In this document: positions 8,700 to 16,486 of the stretch, one piece after another
How the letters are laid out: each line of letters opens with the position of its first letter
Numbering within the stretch: position 1 is the first letter of the stretch
From: Bacteroidota bacterium
Lineage (GTDB): Bacteria > Bacteroidota > Bacteroidia > Chitinophagales > Chitinophagaceae
Reading direction: 5' to 3'
Length of the DNA stretch: 64,000 nt
Assembly (NCBI GenBank): GCA_023424015.1
Contig: JAFAEM010000037.1
Coordinates: forward strand, 9,745-73,744
Position numbers and translations under genes: made by a program
The notes under the pieces: generated by a model
Told to the model about the DNA's origin: nothing
Database searches by the model: none
What the model saw: only the letters and a program-made list of their open reading frames with translations

Positions 8700-8942
8700 C
8701 TATCTAAAATAATTTTTTTTGTATCCCCGGTAAAAACGCCAGGCTCCATACAAAATACAAATGCCGCCGAAAATCTTATCGATATCATTAGGTGGGAAAC
8801 TTTCGTTGAACTCCAGTTTAAACCTGTCCCGTACCAGGAAAAATATACCAGCAACAACAATCAAAACCCCAATCGAATAATCCATCAGTGCTTTCCTAAT
8901 TGCGATCTGCTTTCTTTTCTGTTTTTCGTATTCCTCCAACAT
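8700..8942 (-). CDS. Small two-helix membrane protein, function unknown
   Basis: This protein has 80 residues from ATG 8942; a TTG eight codons upstream (8966) is possible. It has a charged N-terminus (EEYEKQKRKQIAIRK), a first membrane helix (SIGVLIVVAGIFFLV), a short hydrophilic loop with FPPNDIDKIFG, and a second helix (GGICILYGAWRFY) ending in a basic tail. I do not recognise the family. It is 44 bp upstream of the PstS-like gene on the same strand and may be the first gene of that unit. Confidence 0.6.
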   Translation of the reverse strand: MLEEYEKQKRKQIAIRKALMDYSIGVLIVVAGIFFLVRDRFKLEFNESFPPNDIDKIFGGICILYGAWRFYRGYKKNYFR

Positions 8943-9119
8943 AGATTTCCTTTTCAAATCGGGCAAATTATTACATTTAATGAATATGCCTCTATAATTG
9001 TCAGGTTTCTGTCACAAAAAATGACTGTAAATAAGCTCCCACCTCTCATATCGCTTGTTGCCCGAAAAATAGATGCCTGGAACAGCATAATCCATAAAGC
9101 GCACCTAACTATTAACAGT

Positions 9120-9153
9120 TTGTCGCACAATGCTGTAAAACAGAATATCTTTG
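9120..9153 (+). promoter_or_regulatory. Promoter of the phosphatase-hisS unit (TTG-N23-TATCTTTG)
   Basis: A TTG at 9120-9122 and a perfect TAnnTTTG box (TATCTTTG, 9146-9153) are separated by 23 bp. Only 4 nt separate the box from the ATG at 9158, so transcription would start at or next to the start codon. Confidence 0.7.
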
Positions 9154-9157
9154 CGCC

Positions 9158-9643
9158 ATGAAAATATTAATGGTTTGTTTGGGGAACATTTGCCGCAGTC
9201 CGCTCGCAGAGGGCATTTTACGGCATAAAGCCAGCAATTCGGGTTTAAACTGGATCGTGGAAAGTGCGGGCACCAATAGTTACCATATTGGCGAGCCACC
9301 ACACCCGCTTTCTCAAAAAGTAGCAAAACTCAACGGCATCGATATATGCGACCAACGGGCAAGACGTTTTGTAGCAGAAGATTTCGAGGTGTATGATAAA
9401 ATTTACGCGCTTGCCAACGATGTACTGGATGACATCCGACGTATTGCAAAGAAAAATTTTGATCCTTCAAAGGCCGACCTGCTCATGAATGAAATTTACC
9501 CGGGTCAGGATCTCGATGTGCCAGACCCCTGGTACGGTCCCGAGCCTGGCTATCATGAGGTCTACAATATGATTGACGAAGTTTGCAATACCATTGTAAA
9601 AAAGTACGCACCCCATTCTCAACCCGATATCTCTCGGGTTTAA
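9158..9643 (+). CDS. Low-molecular-weight protein-tyrosine phosphatase
   Basis: This 161-residue cytoplasmic phosphatase removes phosphate from phosphotyrosine through a cysteinyl-phosphate intermediate. The P-loop CLGNICRSP lies at residues 7-15 (nucleophile C7, R13). The acid loop VPDPWYG holds the general acid D123. The STG-type motif appears as VESAGTNSY near 34-42. All catalytic residues are present, so it should be active. It is followed 17 bp later by hisS, and a -7 box sits 4 nt before its ATG. In capsule loci this family acts on tyrosine kinases, but no such kinase is visible here. Confidence 0.95.
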   Translation: MKILMVCLGNICRSPLAEGILRHKASNSGLNWIVESAGTNSYHIGEPPHPLSQKVAKLNGIDICDQRARRFVAEDFEVYDKIYALANDVLDDIRRIAKKNFDPSKADLLMNEIYPGQDLDVPDPWYGPEPGYHEVYNMIDEVCNTIVKKYAPHSQPDISRV

Positions 9644-9660
9644 ACTCTCAAGCAGCGCTA

Positions 9661-11022
9661 ATGGCAAAACCATCATTGCCCCAGGGCACCAGGGATTTCG
9701 GACCCGATATTGTTCGCAAACGGAATTATATTCTCAATACGATCAAAGAAGAATTTGAACGCTGGGGCTATCAGCCTCTGGAAACCCCTGCCATGGAAAA
9801 CCTGGATACCTTAATGGGGAAATATGGGGAGGAAGGCGATAAACTAATTTTCAAGATCCTCAACAACGGTCTGAGCGATCCTAAAAATATCGACAAAGCA
9901 AAAGCCGCATTTGAAAATGTATTGCAGGGCCGCAATGATAAAAACCTTACGGAACGAGCGCTGAAATATGATCTCACCATTCCATTCGCCCGCTATGTTG
10001 CGATGAATCATGGGCAACTGCCACTACCTTTCAAGCGATACCAGGTACAACCGGTGTGGCGCGCAGATCGCCCACAAAGAGGCCGATACCGCGAATTTTA
10101 CCAATGCGATGCCGATGTGGTAGGCAGTCAGTCGCTGCTTAATGAAGTAGAACTAGTTCATATTTACGCAGGCGTCTTTAAAAAACTTGGGATATCGGTA
10201 GTAATAAAGATCAACAGCCGCAAGGTACTGGCGGCATTGGCTGAGCAGGCAGGCAGCGCAGATAAACTTACCGATATCACTATTGCCATCGATAAGCTCG
10301 ATAAAATTGGCGCCGAAAAAGTGAAGGAAGAATTATTGCAACGCGGTCTGCAGGAAAAACAGGTAGTCCTGATCCTGCAATATTTAAATATAAGCGGAAG
10401 TAACACGGAGCGGCTCGGGCAGGTAAAAGATATTCTGGGTCAGTCTCCCCTGGCGCAAAAAGGCATCGGGGAGCTCGAAATCATACTTGCTTATTGTTCC
10501 AGCGAAATCCCGGTAAGTATTGATTTTACACTGGCGCGTGGTCTCAATTACTACACAGGTATCATCTTCGAAATAAAAGCTGAAGGCGTGCAGATGGGGA
10601 GTATTGGTGGCGGTGGCAGATACGATGACCTTACCGGTTTATTCGGTGTACCAAATGTGCCTGGCGTGGGAATTTCATTCGGCGTTGACCGGATCTATGA
10701 TGTGATGGAAGAACTAAACCTTTTTCCCAGTGAAGTGCATACAGGCACACAGGTTTTGTTTTTCAACCTTGGCGATAGTCAAAATAAAATTGCGTTTGAA
10801 CTGGCGCAACAACTGCGGGCAAGAAATATCCGTTGCGAACTTTTCCCTGACATGGTTAAAAAAGAAAAACAGTTTAAGTACGCAGATAAAAAGAATATCA
10901 GCTTTGCGGTGACCGATATTGATGGGGATCGCTTTATTGTAAAAAACCTGAAAACCGGCGAGCAGCAAACTGTGCCTGTTACCGAACTTTTAAACTATAA
11001 ATTTCAGTCTTACCCAATTTAG
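9661..11022 (+). CDS. hisS: Histidyl-tRNA synthetase
   Basis: This 453-residue class II aminoacyl-tRNA synthetase charges tRNA-His. I chose ATG 9661 (MAKPSLPQGTRDFGPD), because the PxGTRD motif must be near the N-terminus. The upstream extension to 9583 would overlap the phosphatase gene. Motif 2 is seen in PLPFKRYQVQPVWRADRPQRGR, the histidine-A motif as RGLNYYTGIIFEI, and motif 3 as GGGGRYDDL...GVGISFGVDR. A C-terminal anticodon-binding domain covers about residues 355-450. It follows the phosphatase gene closely and probably shares its promoter. Confidence 0.98.
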   Translation: MAKPSLPQGTRDFGPDIVRKRNYILNTIKEEFERWGYQPLETPAMENLDTLMGKYGEEGDKLIFKILNNGLSDPKNIDKAKAAFENVLQGRNDKNLTERALKYDLTIPFARYVAMNHGQLPLPFKRYQVQPVWRADRPQRGRYREFYQCDADVVGSQSLLNEVELVHIYAGVFKKLGISVVIKINSRKVLAALAEQAGSADKLTDITIAIDKLDKIGAEKVKEELLQRGLQEKQVVLILQYLNISGSNTERLGQVKDILGQSPLAQKGIGELEIILAYCSSEIPVSIDFTLARGLNYYTGIIFEIKAEGVQMGSIGGGGRYDDLTGLFGVPNVPGVGISFGVDRIYDVMEELNLFPSEVHTGTQVLFFNLGDSQNKIAFELAQQLRARNIRCELFPDMVKKEKQFKYADKKNISFAVTDIDGDRFIVKNLKTGEQQTVPVTELLNYKFQSYPI

Positions 11023-11065
11023 AAAGTAGAAAAATTCTGTTTCCCTGGTTTTATTGAATCCACGA

Positions 11066-11581
11066 TTATAACTGACGGAAATGATGTTCCATATGCGCCA
11101 CATAGTCGGCGATGATCCAGCCCAGTGTTTTTAATTCCCTGTTATCGTATTTCGGATCTACCTTGTAACTGAGTTTTTCCGGGGGAATATTTTTTGCGAC
11201 ATAAAGTATTTGCTGATTCAAAGATTTCCAAAGTCCCAGTAAATGTACCAGTGGGATATCCTGGTAGTGATTTACTTTCACCAGATCATCCTGTTGATAG
11301 GAAACAACCTGGTATGGCTGGGGAAGAAATTGTATTTCAGTAAACCTTTTCAGGTTATTGATAGCTGAATCGACCAGGTGACCCAGGATCTCCTGCCGCG
11401 ACCATTTACCCGGCGCAGGTCTATGCAATAGTTGTTCCTTTGAAAACTTCTCAAAAAGTCCGGCTGTATTCCGGATATGCGACTCCAGGCGCTGAAGTGC
11501 CGCGTCGAGATCATCATCATTTCTTACAAACCCGGCTTCCTGCCAGCCAGGTTGGTCATTGAGGTCATTCTTCATGATCAT
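11066..11581 (-). CDS. DinB-superfamily (four-helix bundle) protein
   Basis: This 171-residue protein is of the DinB/YfiT-like helical-bundle family, which often binds a metal through three His residues. The motif LLHRPAPGKWSRQEILGHLV near residues 50-70 (first His at the end of helix 2) and YVAHMEHHFRQL at the C-terminus are the expected places for the ligands. The family includes thiol-transferases, and no substrate can be named. It is convergent with hisS (43 bp apart, no clear terminator). A second, distant member of the superfamily is at 43028-43630. It is unrelated to DNA polymerase IV (dinB) despite the name. Confidence 0.85.
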   Translation of the reverse strand: MIMKNDLNDQPGWQEAGFVRNDDDLDAALQRLESHIRNTAGLFEKFSKEQLLHRPAPGKWSRQEILGHLVDSAINNLKRFTEIQFLPQPYQVVSYQQDDLVKVNHYQDIPLVHLLGLWKSLNQQILYVAKNIPPEKLSYKVDPKYDNRELKTLGWIIADYVAHMEHHFRQL

Positions 11582-11628
11582 AATTCAGAATTAATGACAG
11601 GCTTCTGCGGCGTATTGACAACGGCATA

Positions 11629-11973
11629 CTAGTCATCAGCCTTTCGCCCATCCAGTATCATATCACCAATTACAACGTACACGCCGCTCACTTTACCATT
11701 CTCATCTCTTTTAAAGGTCGCCTTCCCGGTATACGCCACTACTTCAAACACGTCTTTTTCTAATTGCTTCAGTTCGGAACTGCCTTGCTCAGAACTGGCA
11801 TAAAGCAATCCGCTCTCAATGGTAACATTAATTTCAGTTACGGCACTTCCATCCGGGAATACATACCTGCCCGTATATTCTTTCAACGCCACGGAATCAG
11901 CTGATAGTCCATGGTGCGCAAAGCTTGTCATGGTAGCGGTGATCGCAAGTAAGAATAACAAAAGTTTTTTCAT
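11629..11973 (-). CDS. Small secreted DUF3471-like protein
   Basis: This 114-residue protein has a signal peptide (MKKLLLFLLAITATMTSFA). The mature part begins HHGLSADSVALKEYTGRYVF. The YTGRY pattern followed by beta strands and a DENGKVSGVYV strand near the end resembles the DUF3471 domain, often fused to the C-terminus of serine beta-lactamase-like enzymes. Here it stands alone. The resemblance is by pattern only, and the function is unknown. Confidence 0.65.
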   Translation of the reverse strand: MKKLLLFLLAITATMTSFAHHGLSADSVALKEYTGRYVFPDGSAVTEINVTIESGLLYASSEQGSSELKQLEKDVFEVVAYTGKATFKRDENGKVSGVYVVIGDMILDGRKADD

Positions 11974-12034
11974 ATAGTTGGTTTTGTTGTTTGAATTGGG
12001 AGAATTCCTAACGCTGTGTTCTTAAAGATACAGT

Positions 12035-13231
12035 TTAGTCCAATCCCTCGTAAATGATCGTCGCGCCCTGCCCCACCCCCACACACATGGTAGCCAGGCC
12101 ATACCTGATTTTTCTTCTTTTCATTTCGTGCAATAATGTCGTAGAAATGCGCACACCACTGCAACCCAGCGGGTGCCCGATCGCGATAGCACCGCCATTG
12201 ACATTGACTTTTTCCGGATCCAGTTCCAGCTCGCGGATACAGGCAATAGATTGCGAAGCAAAAGCCTCGTTAAGTTCTACAAGACCGATATCTTCTATTT
12301 TCAAACCGGCTCTTTTCAGCGCTTTACGTGTGGCTGGCACAGGACCGATACCCATTATCGCCGGGTCAACACCCGCAACCGCCATGGATACAACGCGGGC
12401 TATGGGCTGGAACTCAAAATCCTTTACCGCGGTTTCATCCGCGAGTAGCATGGCCGCAGCCCCATCATTGATCCCTGAAGAATTACCCGCTGTCACGGTG
12501 CCATCTTTTACAAAGGCAGTTTTTAGTGAAGCCAGTTTCTCCAGCGATGTTTTCCTTGGATGCTCATCATCCACCATCCAGCTGATCAAACCATCTTTGT
12601 TGAATTCAACGGCAGCAATCTCATCTTCCCATCTTTTTGCTTCTTTGGCCGCGAAATATTTTTCCTGCGAGCGCAGGGCAAAGAGATCCTGGTCTTCCCT
12701 TGATATTTTCCATTGCGTGGCTACATTCTCCGCCGTTTCACCCATACTGAAGGGTTGGTACATCGCAGACAGGTTTTTATTGATAAACCGCCAGCCGATG
12801 GTCGTGTCGTAAACTTCCGGAGTCCGGGAGAAGGGCATGGACTGTTTTGCCATAACAAATGGCGCTCTCGTCATACTTTCCACACCCGAAGCAATGATCA
12901 AACGAGCATCACCACAGATCACCTGTCGGGAGGCGTCCATGATAGCCTGCAGACCTGAGGCGCAGAGCCGGTTGACCGTATTGCCTGCCACCGTTACGGG
13001 AAGTCCAGCAAGCAATGCAGCCATTCGGGCTACATTCCGATTGTCTTCTCCAGCCTGGTTGGCGGCGCCGGCAATCACTTCCCCGATCTCATGCACATCG
13101 GCAGTCTCATTTCTTTGTAATAAGGCCACCAGCGTATTTGCCAAAAGATCATCAGGACGAACGCCGGATAACTGACCTGCATATTTTCCAACCGGTGTTC
13201 TAACCGAATCGATTACATATACTGACTTCAT
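12035..13231 (-). CDS. Acetyl-CoA acyltransferase / 3-oxoadipyl-CoA thiolase family
   Basis: This 398-residue type II thiolase cleaves 3-ketoacyl-CoA with CoA, or forms it in reverse. I chose ATG 13231 (MKSVYVIDSVRTPVGKYAGQ); a longer frame to 13402 would overlap rlmN and its promoter. The nucleophile is C90 (NRLCASG). The catalytic His lies in GAIAIGHPLGCSG near 350 and the second Cys in MCVGVGQG near 385. The GVESMTRAPFVM segment is close to PcaF-type thiolases, so beta-ketoadipate or fatty-acid degradation are the likely settings. No partner gene is adjacent, so the specific substrate is open. Confidence 0.93.
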   Translation of the reverse strand: MKSVYVIDSVRTPVGKYAGQLSGVRPDDLLANTLVALLQRNETADVHEIGEVIAGAANQAGEDNRNVARMAALLAGLPVTVAGNTVNRLCASGLQAIMDASRQVICGDARLIIASGVESMTRAPFVMAKQSMPFSRTPEVYDTTIGWRFINKNLSAMYQPFSMGETAENVATQWKISREDQDLFALRSQEKYFAAKEAKRWEDEIAAVEFNKDGLISWMVDDEHPRKTSLEKLASLKTAFVKDGTVTAGNSSGINDGAAAMLLADETAVKDFEFQPIARVVSMAVAGVDPAIMGIGPVPATRKALKRAGLKIEDIGLVELNEAFASQSIACIRELELDPEKVNVNGGAIAIGHPLGCSGVRISTTLLHEMKRRKIRYGLATMCVGVGQGATIIYEGLD

Positions 13232-13320
13232 AATGCAAATTAATGCGTTAACGTAGTTCTTCTGACTGTATTGAGCAAAATTGTTTAACCTCATCCTTAA
13301 CCTGGCCCTCAGCCTTACCC

Positions 13321-13328
13321 TATCTTTG
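13321..13328 (+). promoter_or_regulatory. -7 box (TATCTTTG) of rlmN
   Basis: This is a perfect TAnnTTTG box 4 nt before the rlmN ATG at 13333. No TTG lies at the expected -33 distance. The position implies a leaderless or nearly leaderless mRNA. Confidence 0.6.
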
Positions 13329-13332
13329 CAGG

Positions 13333-14385
13333 ATGTTAAAAACGCGGCAGCCAAATATTCGTCACTTAAGCCTCGGCGACCTCGAAGCGTATTTTGCCTC
13401 ATTCGGGGAGAAAAAGTTCAGGGCCAGGCAGGTGTACGACTGGTTGTGGCTGAAACCCGTACGCAGCTTCGCGGAGATGACCAACATTTCCAAAGAATTG
13501 CGGCAGCGGCTGACCGATGAATTTAGTTTTCCATCGCTGCAGATCGATCATATACAACATTCACAGGACGGCACTTTCAAGCTGCGCTTCAAAACCCATG
13601 ACGGGCATTTTGTGGAGGGTGTGCTGATTCCCACGGTATCGGGACGTTATACTGCCTGTGTGTCCTCGCAGATCGGTTGCAGCCTGAGTTGCAAGTTTTG
13701 CGCAACCGGTTATATGGAGCGCAAGCGCAACCTGGAGTTTGATGAGATCTACGACGAAGTAGCATTGCTAAACCAACTGTGTGAAAAAGAATACGGCCGT
13801 AAACTGAGTAATATCGTGTACATGGGCATGGGCGAGCCACTACTTAATTATAAAAATGTACTCCGGTCAATTGAACGAATCACCGCGGAAGACGGGCTTG
13901 CGATGAGCCCCAAAAGAATTACGGTGTCCACTGCCGGTGTCGCCAAGATGATCAGGCAACTGGGTGATGATAAAGTAAAATTCAAACTCGCTTTATCATT
14001 GCATGCGGCAAATGATCAGAAAAGGCATGAGATCATGCCCATCAATGACACCAACAATATCAAATCGCTGGTGGATGCCCTGAATCATTTTTACCGTGAA
14101 ACAAAGAATGAGATCACATTTGAGTATATCCTTTTCAAAGACTTTAACGATTCATTGAAGGATGCGGATGAACTTATTAAAATCTATCGCCAGGTTCCTG
14201 CCGACCTTGTCAACCTGATCGAATACAACCCCATCGACTCCGCCAGTTTTGAAAAGCCGGCTGAAGAAAAAGTGGATGCATTTATGTATTATCTCGGCAA
14301 ACACAATGTCAATGTTCGCCTGCGTCGCAGCCGCGGGAAGGATATTGACGCTGCCTGCGGCCAGCTTGCCAATAAAGACAATTAA
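13333..14385 (+). CDS. rlmN: 23S rRNA/tRNA adenine C2-methyltransferase
   Basis: This 350-residue radical-SAM enzyme methylates C2 of A2503 in 23S rRNA and A37 in some tRNAs. The 4Fe-4S ligands C116, C120 and C123 lie in CSLSCKFCATG. The GMGEPLLNY motif near residues 168-176 binds SAM. A Cys near the C-terminus (DAACGQL) is the methylated Cys used in catalysis. The N-terminal helical domain (RARQVYDWLW) is complete. It is a single gene with its own -7 box directly before the ATG. Confidence 0.97.
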   Translation: MLKTRQPNIRHLSLGDLEAYFASFGEKKFRARQVYDWLWLKPVRSFAEMTNISKELRQRLTDEFSFPSLQIDHIQHSQDGTFKLRFKTHDGHFVEGVLIPTVSGRYTACVSSQIGCSLSCKFCATGYMERKRNLEFDEIYDEVALLNQLCEKEYGRKLSNIVYMGMGEPLLNYKNVLRSIERITAEDGLAMSPKRITVSTAGVAKMIRQLGDDKVKFKLALSLHAANDQKRHEIMPINDTNNIKSLVDALNHFYRETKNEITFEYILFKDFNDSLKDADELIKIYRQVPADLVNLIEYNPIDSASFEKPAEEKVDAFMYYLGKHNVNVRLRRSRGKDIDAACGQLANKDN

Positions 14386-14578
14386 TTCCTGATCCTCATA
14401 TTCGATCGTCGCTCAAGTCGAATTACCATTTATCCTCCAGATTCACCATCTACGAATAATTTCATAGTTTGGTTAAACCTCCGTTTCCCTTCCCGGTCAA
14501 TGAGCTGTAAATAAGTTTTAACAAACCCTGCCGGAAGTTGAAGCCATCAGCCGGCATCTAAAAACAAAAAAGAAAACT

Positions 14579-15211
14579 ATGAAGAAAATACTTTTAACCG
14601 TTCTGGCCGCCGCTGTGTTTACCACTGCTATGCAGGCACAGGAAACAAAGGACCGCGAACCCGGTAAACATCGTAAAATGGAAAGGCATTATCGTGGAGG
14701 TCATGATTTCAAATCCCTCAATCTTTCGGATGATCAGAAAGCAAAGATTAAAGCATTGCAGGAAGAAAACCGAAAGCAAATGGCTGAGCTTAGAAAGAAT
14801 GAAAACGTCACCGTAAAGGAGTGGAGAGAAAAAATGCGTGCTCAGCACAAGGATCACCAGGCCAAAGTTCAAAGTCTGCTGACAGCTGATCAAAAAGCCC
14901 AGCTTGAAAAATCCAGGTCTGAGCGTAAAGCTAAAATGCAGGAAAGATCAAAAGCCAGGGGCGAAAGAATGAAAGCCAACCTGGGTCTTACCGATGAACA
15001 ATCTGCTAAGCTGAAAAGCAACCGCGAGGCAATGGCAGGCAAAATGAAAGCCATCAGGGAAGATAAAGCTCTTAGTGCTGAAGCGAAAAAAACGCAAATG
15101 ATGGAGTTGAGAAAGCAACAACAGGAAGAAATGAAATCTATTCTAACTAAAGAGCAGCTCGAAAAGATGAAGGAACAGCGTAAACAACGTCCTTCACGTA
15201 AAAAGATCTAA
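14579..15211 (+). CDS. Periplasmic DUF4890 / Spy-CpxP-like protein
   Basis: This 210-residue protein has a signal peptide (MKKILLTVLAAAVFTTAMQA). It has a highly charged, Lys/Glu/Met-rich helical body with repeated LTxxQ-like stretches (LNLSDDQKAKIKALQEENRK, LLTADQKAQLEK, LGLTDEQSAKLK and ILTKEQLEKMKEQ). This repeat pattern marks the Spy/CpxP-type fold and the DUF4890 family of Bacteroidota. Such proteins are thought to be periplasmic chaperones or stress sensors. It is a single gene, followed by a long inverted repeat with a T run. Confidence 0.85.
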   Translation: MKKILLTVLAAAVFTTAMQAQETKDREPGKHRKMERHYRGGHDFKSLNLSDDQKAKIKALQEENRKQMAELRKNENVTVKEWREKMRAQHKDHQAKVQSLLTADQKAQLEKSRSERKAKMQERSKARGERMKANLGLTDEQSAKLKSNREAMAGKMKAIREDKALSAEAKKTQMMELRKQQQEEMKSILTKEQLEKMKEQRKQRPSRKKI

Positions 15212-15252
15212 GATCAAGGCAGCTGATATAGATCAGCATCACATGAATTTTT

Positions 15253-15387
15253 AATGAGGCCATCTCAATGAACTCGATTAAAGCCGCTCTGTAGGAGGCT
15301 CTGGGCGAAAACGGGCAGACAAAAACGATGCTCCCATCTCCCGCCTTCCCGGCAAAAAATCAAGTATTGAGAAGGCCTCATTTTTTA
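15253..15387 (+). ncRNA. Candidate structured RNA or long-range terminator hairpin
   Basis: A 17-nt arm at 15253-15269 (AATGAGGCCATCTCAAT) pairs with 15366-15382 (ATTGAGAAGGCCTCATT), with one mismatch. It encloses 96 nt, and the last T residues run into a T6 tract. The enclosed part is GC-richer than its flanks. The shape (a closing stem of about 17 bp, a long inside, a terminator-like tail) could be a small RNA of about 135 nt, perhaps 6S-like, or an elaborate terminator for the DUF4890 gene. I found no SRP or tmRNA motif. No promoter box is visible directly before it. Confidence 0.4.
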
Positions 15388-15440
15388 TCTGAATATCACT
15401 CCTAAAATTTCGTGAATAACAGAAGCATCCCCCTTTTGAC

Positions 15441-15448
15441 TATCTTTG
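15441..15448 (+). promoter_or_regulatory. -7 box (TATCTTTG) of the pseudouridine synthase unit
   Basis: A perfect TAnnTTTG box lies 39 nt before the ATG at 15488, downstream of the long hairpin. It would drive the two pseudouridine synthases and the DUF155 gene, which follow with gaps of 6 bp and -4 bp. Confidence 0.6.
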
Positions 15449-15487
15449 CCCCTCATCAATCTACTGTTGTAAAACAGCAACTATATC

Positions 15488-16480
15488 ATGCAAAAGAAAT
15501 CAGGCTATTTCGACAAATTCGCCAAAAAGAAAAGCAACGCTGCAATTAAAGAACAATTCAAGCAGGAAAAACGAAAGATAAAAAAGGAAAGGGAAGAATA
15601 CTTTGAACAAAAAAGAAAGGAGCAAAGCACCCGGGGCAAGTCTCCCACGCCTGGCCAAAAGCCACAGTTAACAAAGCGACAGTCTCAATCATCCAGCATC
15701 CAGCATCCAACATCCAGCATCCAGCATCCGGCATCCAGCACCCAGCATCCAGCATCCAGTTCCATGCCCCTCAACAAATTCCTCGCCCATAGCGGGATCG
15801 CAGCCAGAAGGGAAGCAGCGGAAATTGTAAAGCAGGGAAAAGTAAAAGTCAATAATATTGTTATTACCGAACCTGGTCATAAAGTTTCCGCTTCGGACAA
15901 CATCAAGGTCAATGGCAAAAAAGTTTTCCTGGCGAAAAACCTGGTTTATATCCTGCTCAACAAACCCAAAGACTATATTACTACTACCGATGATCCACAG
16001 GGCAGGAAAACCGTGCTTGACCTCACGCGCAGGGCTACTACTGAAAGAATTTATCCCGTTGGCCGGCTCGACAGGAATACCTCAGGTGTTTTATTATTGA
16101 CCAATGATGGTGAACTTTCACAAAGGCTAACCCATCCCAGCAACCAGGTAAAGAAAGTGTATCATGTCACGCTTAATAAGCCACTGGAGAAAAAAGATTT
16201 TGACCAGATCCTGAGCGGACTGGTCCTTGAAGATGGTCCCGCCAGTGTCGACGCATTAGCTTATGCTGATATCAAGGATAAGACCCAGCTCGGGGTAGAG
16301 ATCCACAGCGGTCGCAACCGAATCGTCAGGCGGATATTCGAATCACTGGGATATGATGTGAAAAATCTTGACCGCGTGATCTTTGCGGGACTTACCAAAA
16401 AAAATATTGAAAGGGGTAAGTGGAGATTCCTGACCGAAAAAGAAATTCGCGATCTCAAACATTTTAAAAAAGGCAGGTAG
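15488..16480 (+). CDS. RsuA/RluB-family pseudouridine synthase with repeat-coded N-terminal extension
   Basis: This enzyme converts a specific uridine of rRNA to pseudouridine. From residue 93 it has an S4 RNA-binding domain (MPLNKFLAHSGIAARREAAE), then the catalytic domain with Asp in GRLDRNTSGVLLLTNDG near residue 195. The N-terminal 92 residues are unusual: a Lys-rich stretch, then a Ser-Ser-Ile-Gln-His-Pro-Ala repeat. That repeat is encoded by a 7-bp tandem array at 15690-15759. An in-frame ATG at 15764 directly after the array gives a normal-size 238-residue enzyme, so either start may be used. It lies 6 bp before a RluA-type synthase. Confidence 0.9.
   Translation: MQKKSGYFDKFAKKKSNAAIKEQFKQEKRKIKKEREEYFEQKRKEQSTRGKSPTPGQKPQLTKRQSQSSSIQHPTSSIQHPASSTQHPASSSMPLNKFLAHSGIAARREAAEIVKQGKVKVNNIVITEPGHKVSASDNIKVNGKKVFLAKNLVYILLNKPKDYITTTDDPQGRKTVLDLTRRATTERIYPVGRLDRNTSGVLLLTNDGELSQRLTHPSNQVKKVYHVTLNKPLEKKDFDQILSGLVLEDGPASVDALAYADIKDKTQLGVEIHSGRNRIVRRIFESLGYDVKNLDRVIFAGLTKKNIERGKWRFLTEKEIRDLKHFKKGR
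15690..15759. repeat. 7-bp tandem array (CATCCAG) inside a coding region
   Basis: About ten units of a 7-bp repeat (mainly CATCCAG, with variants CAACATC, CGGCATC and CAGCACC by register) run in tandem within the pseudouridine synthase gene. Because 7 is not a multiple of three, 21 bp code for the 7-residue repeat SSIQHPA, and a gain or loss of one unit would shift the frame. A short array of the same unit is found at 63859-63883, outside any gene. Confidence 0.9.
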
Positions 16481-16486
16481 GAAGCG

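Noticed and set aside
12054..12812. Open frame of 252 codons opposite the thiolase gene
   Set aside because: The thiolase has all catalytic motifs. The antisense product is Ser/Pro/Ala-rich and shadow-like.
15253..15387. SRP RNA or tmRNA
   Set aside because: No conserved SRP apical loop and no tmRNA-like tRNA ends or tag frame were found. Only the long stem and T run support an RNA.
15690..15759. CRISPR-like array
   Set aside because: The repeat unit is 7 bp without spacers and lies in a coding frame. No cas gene is present in the window.
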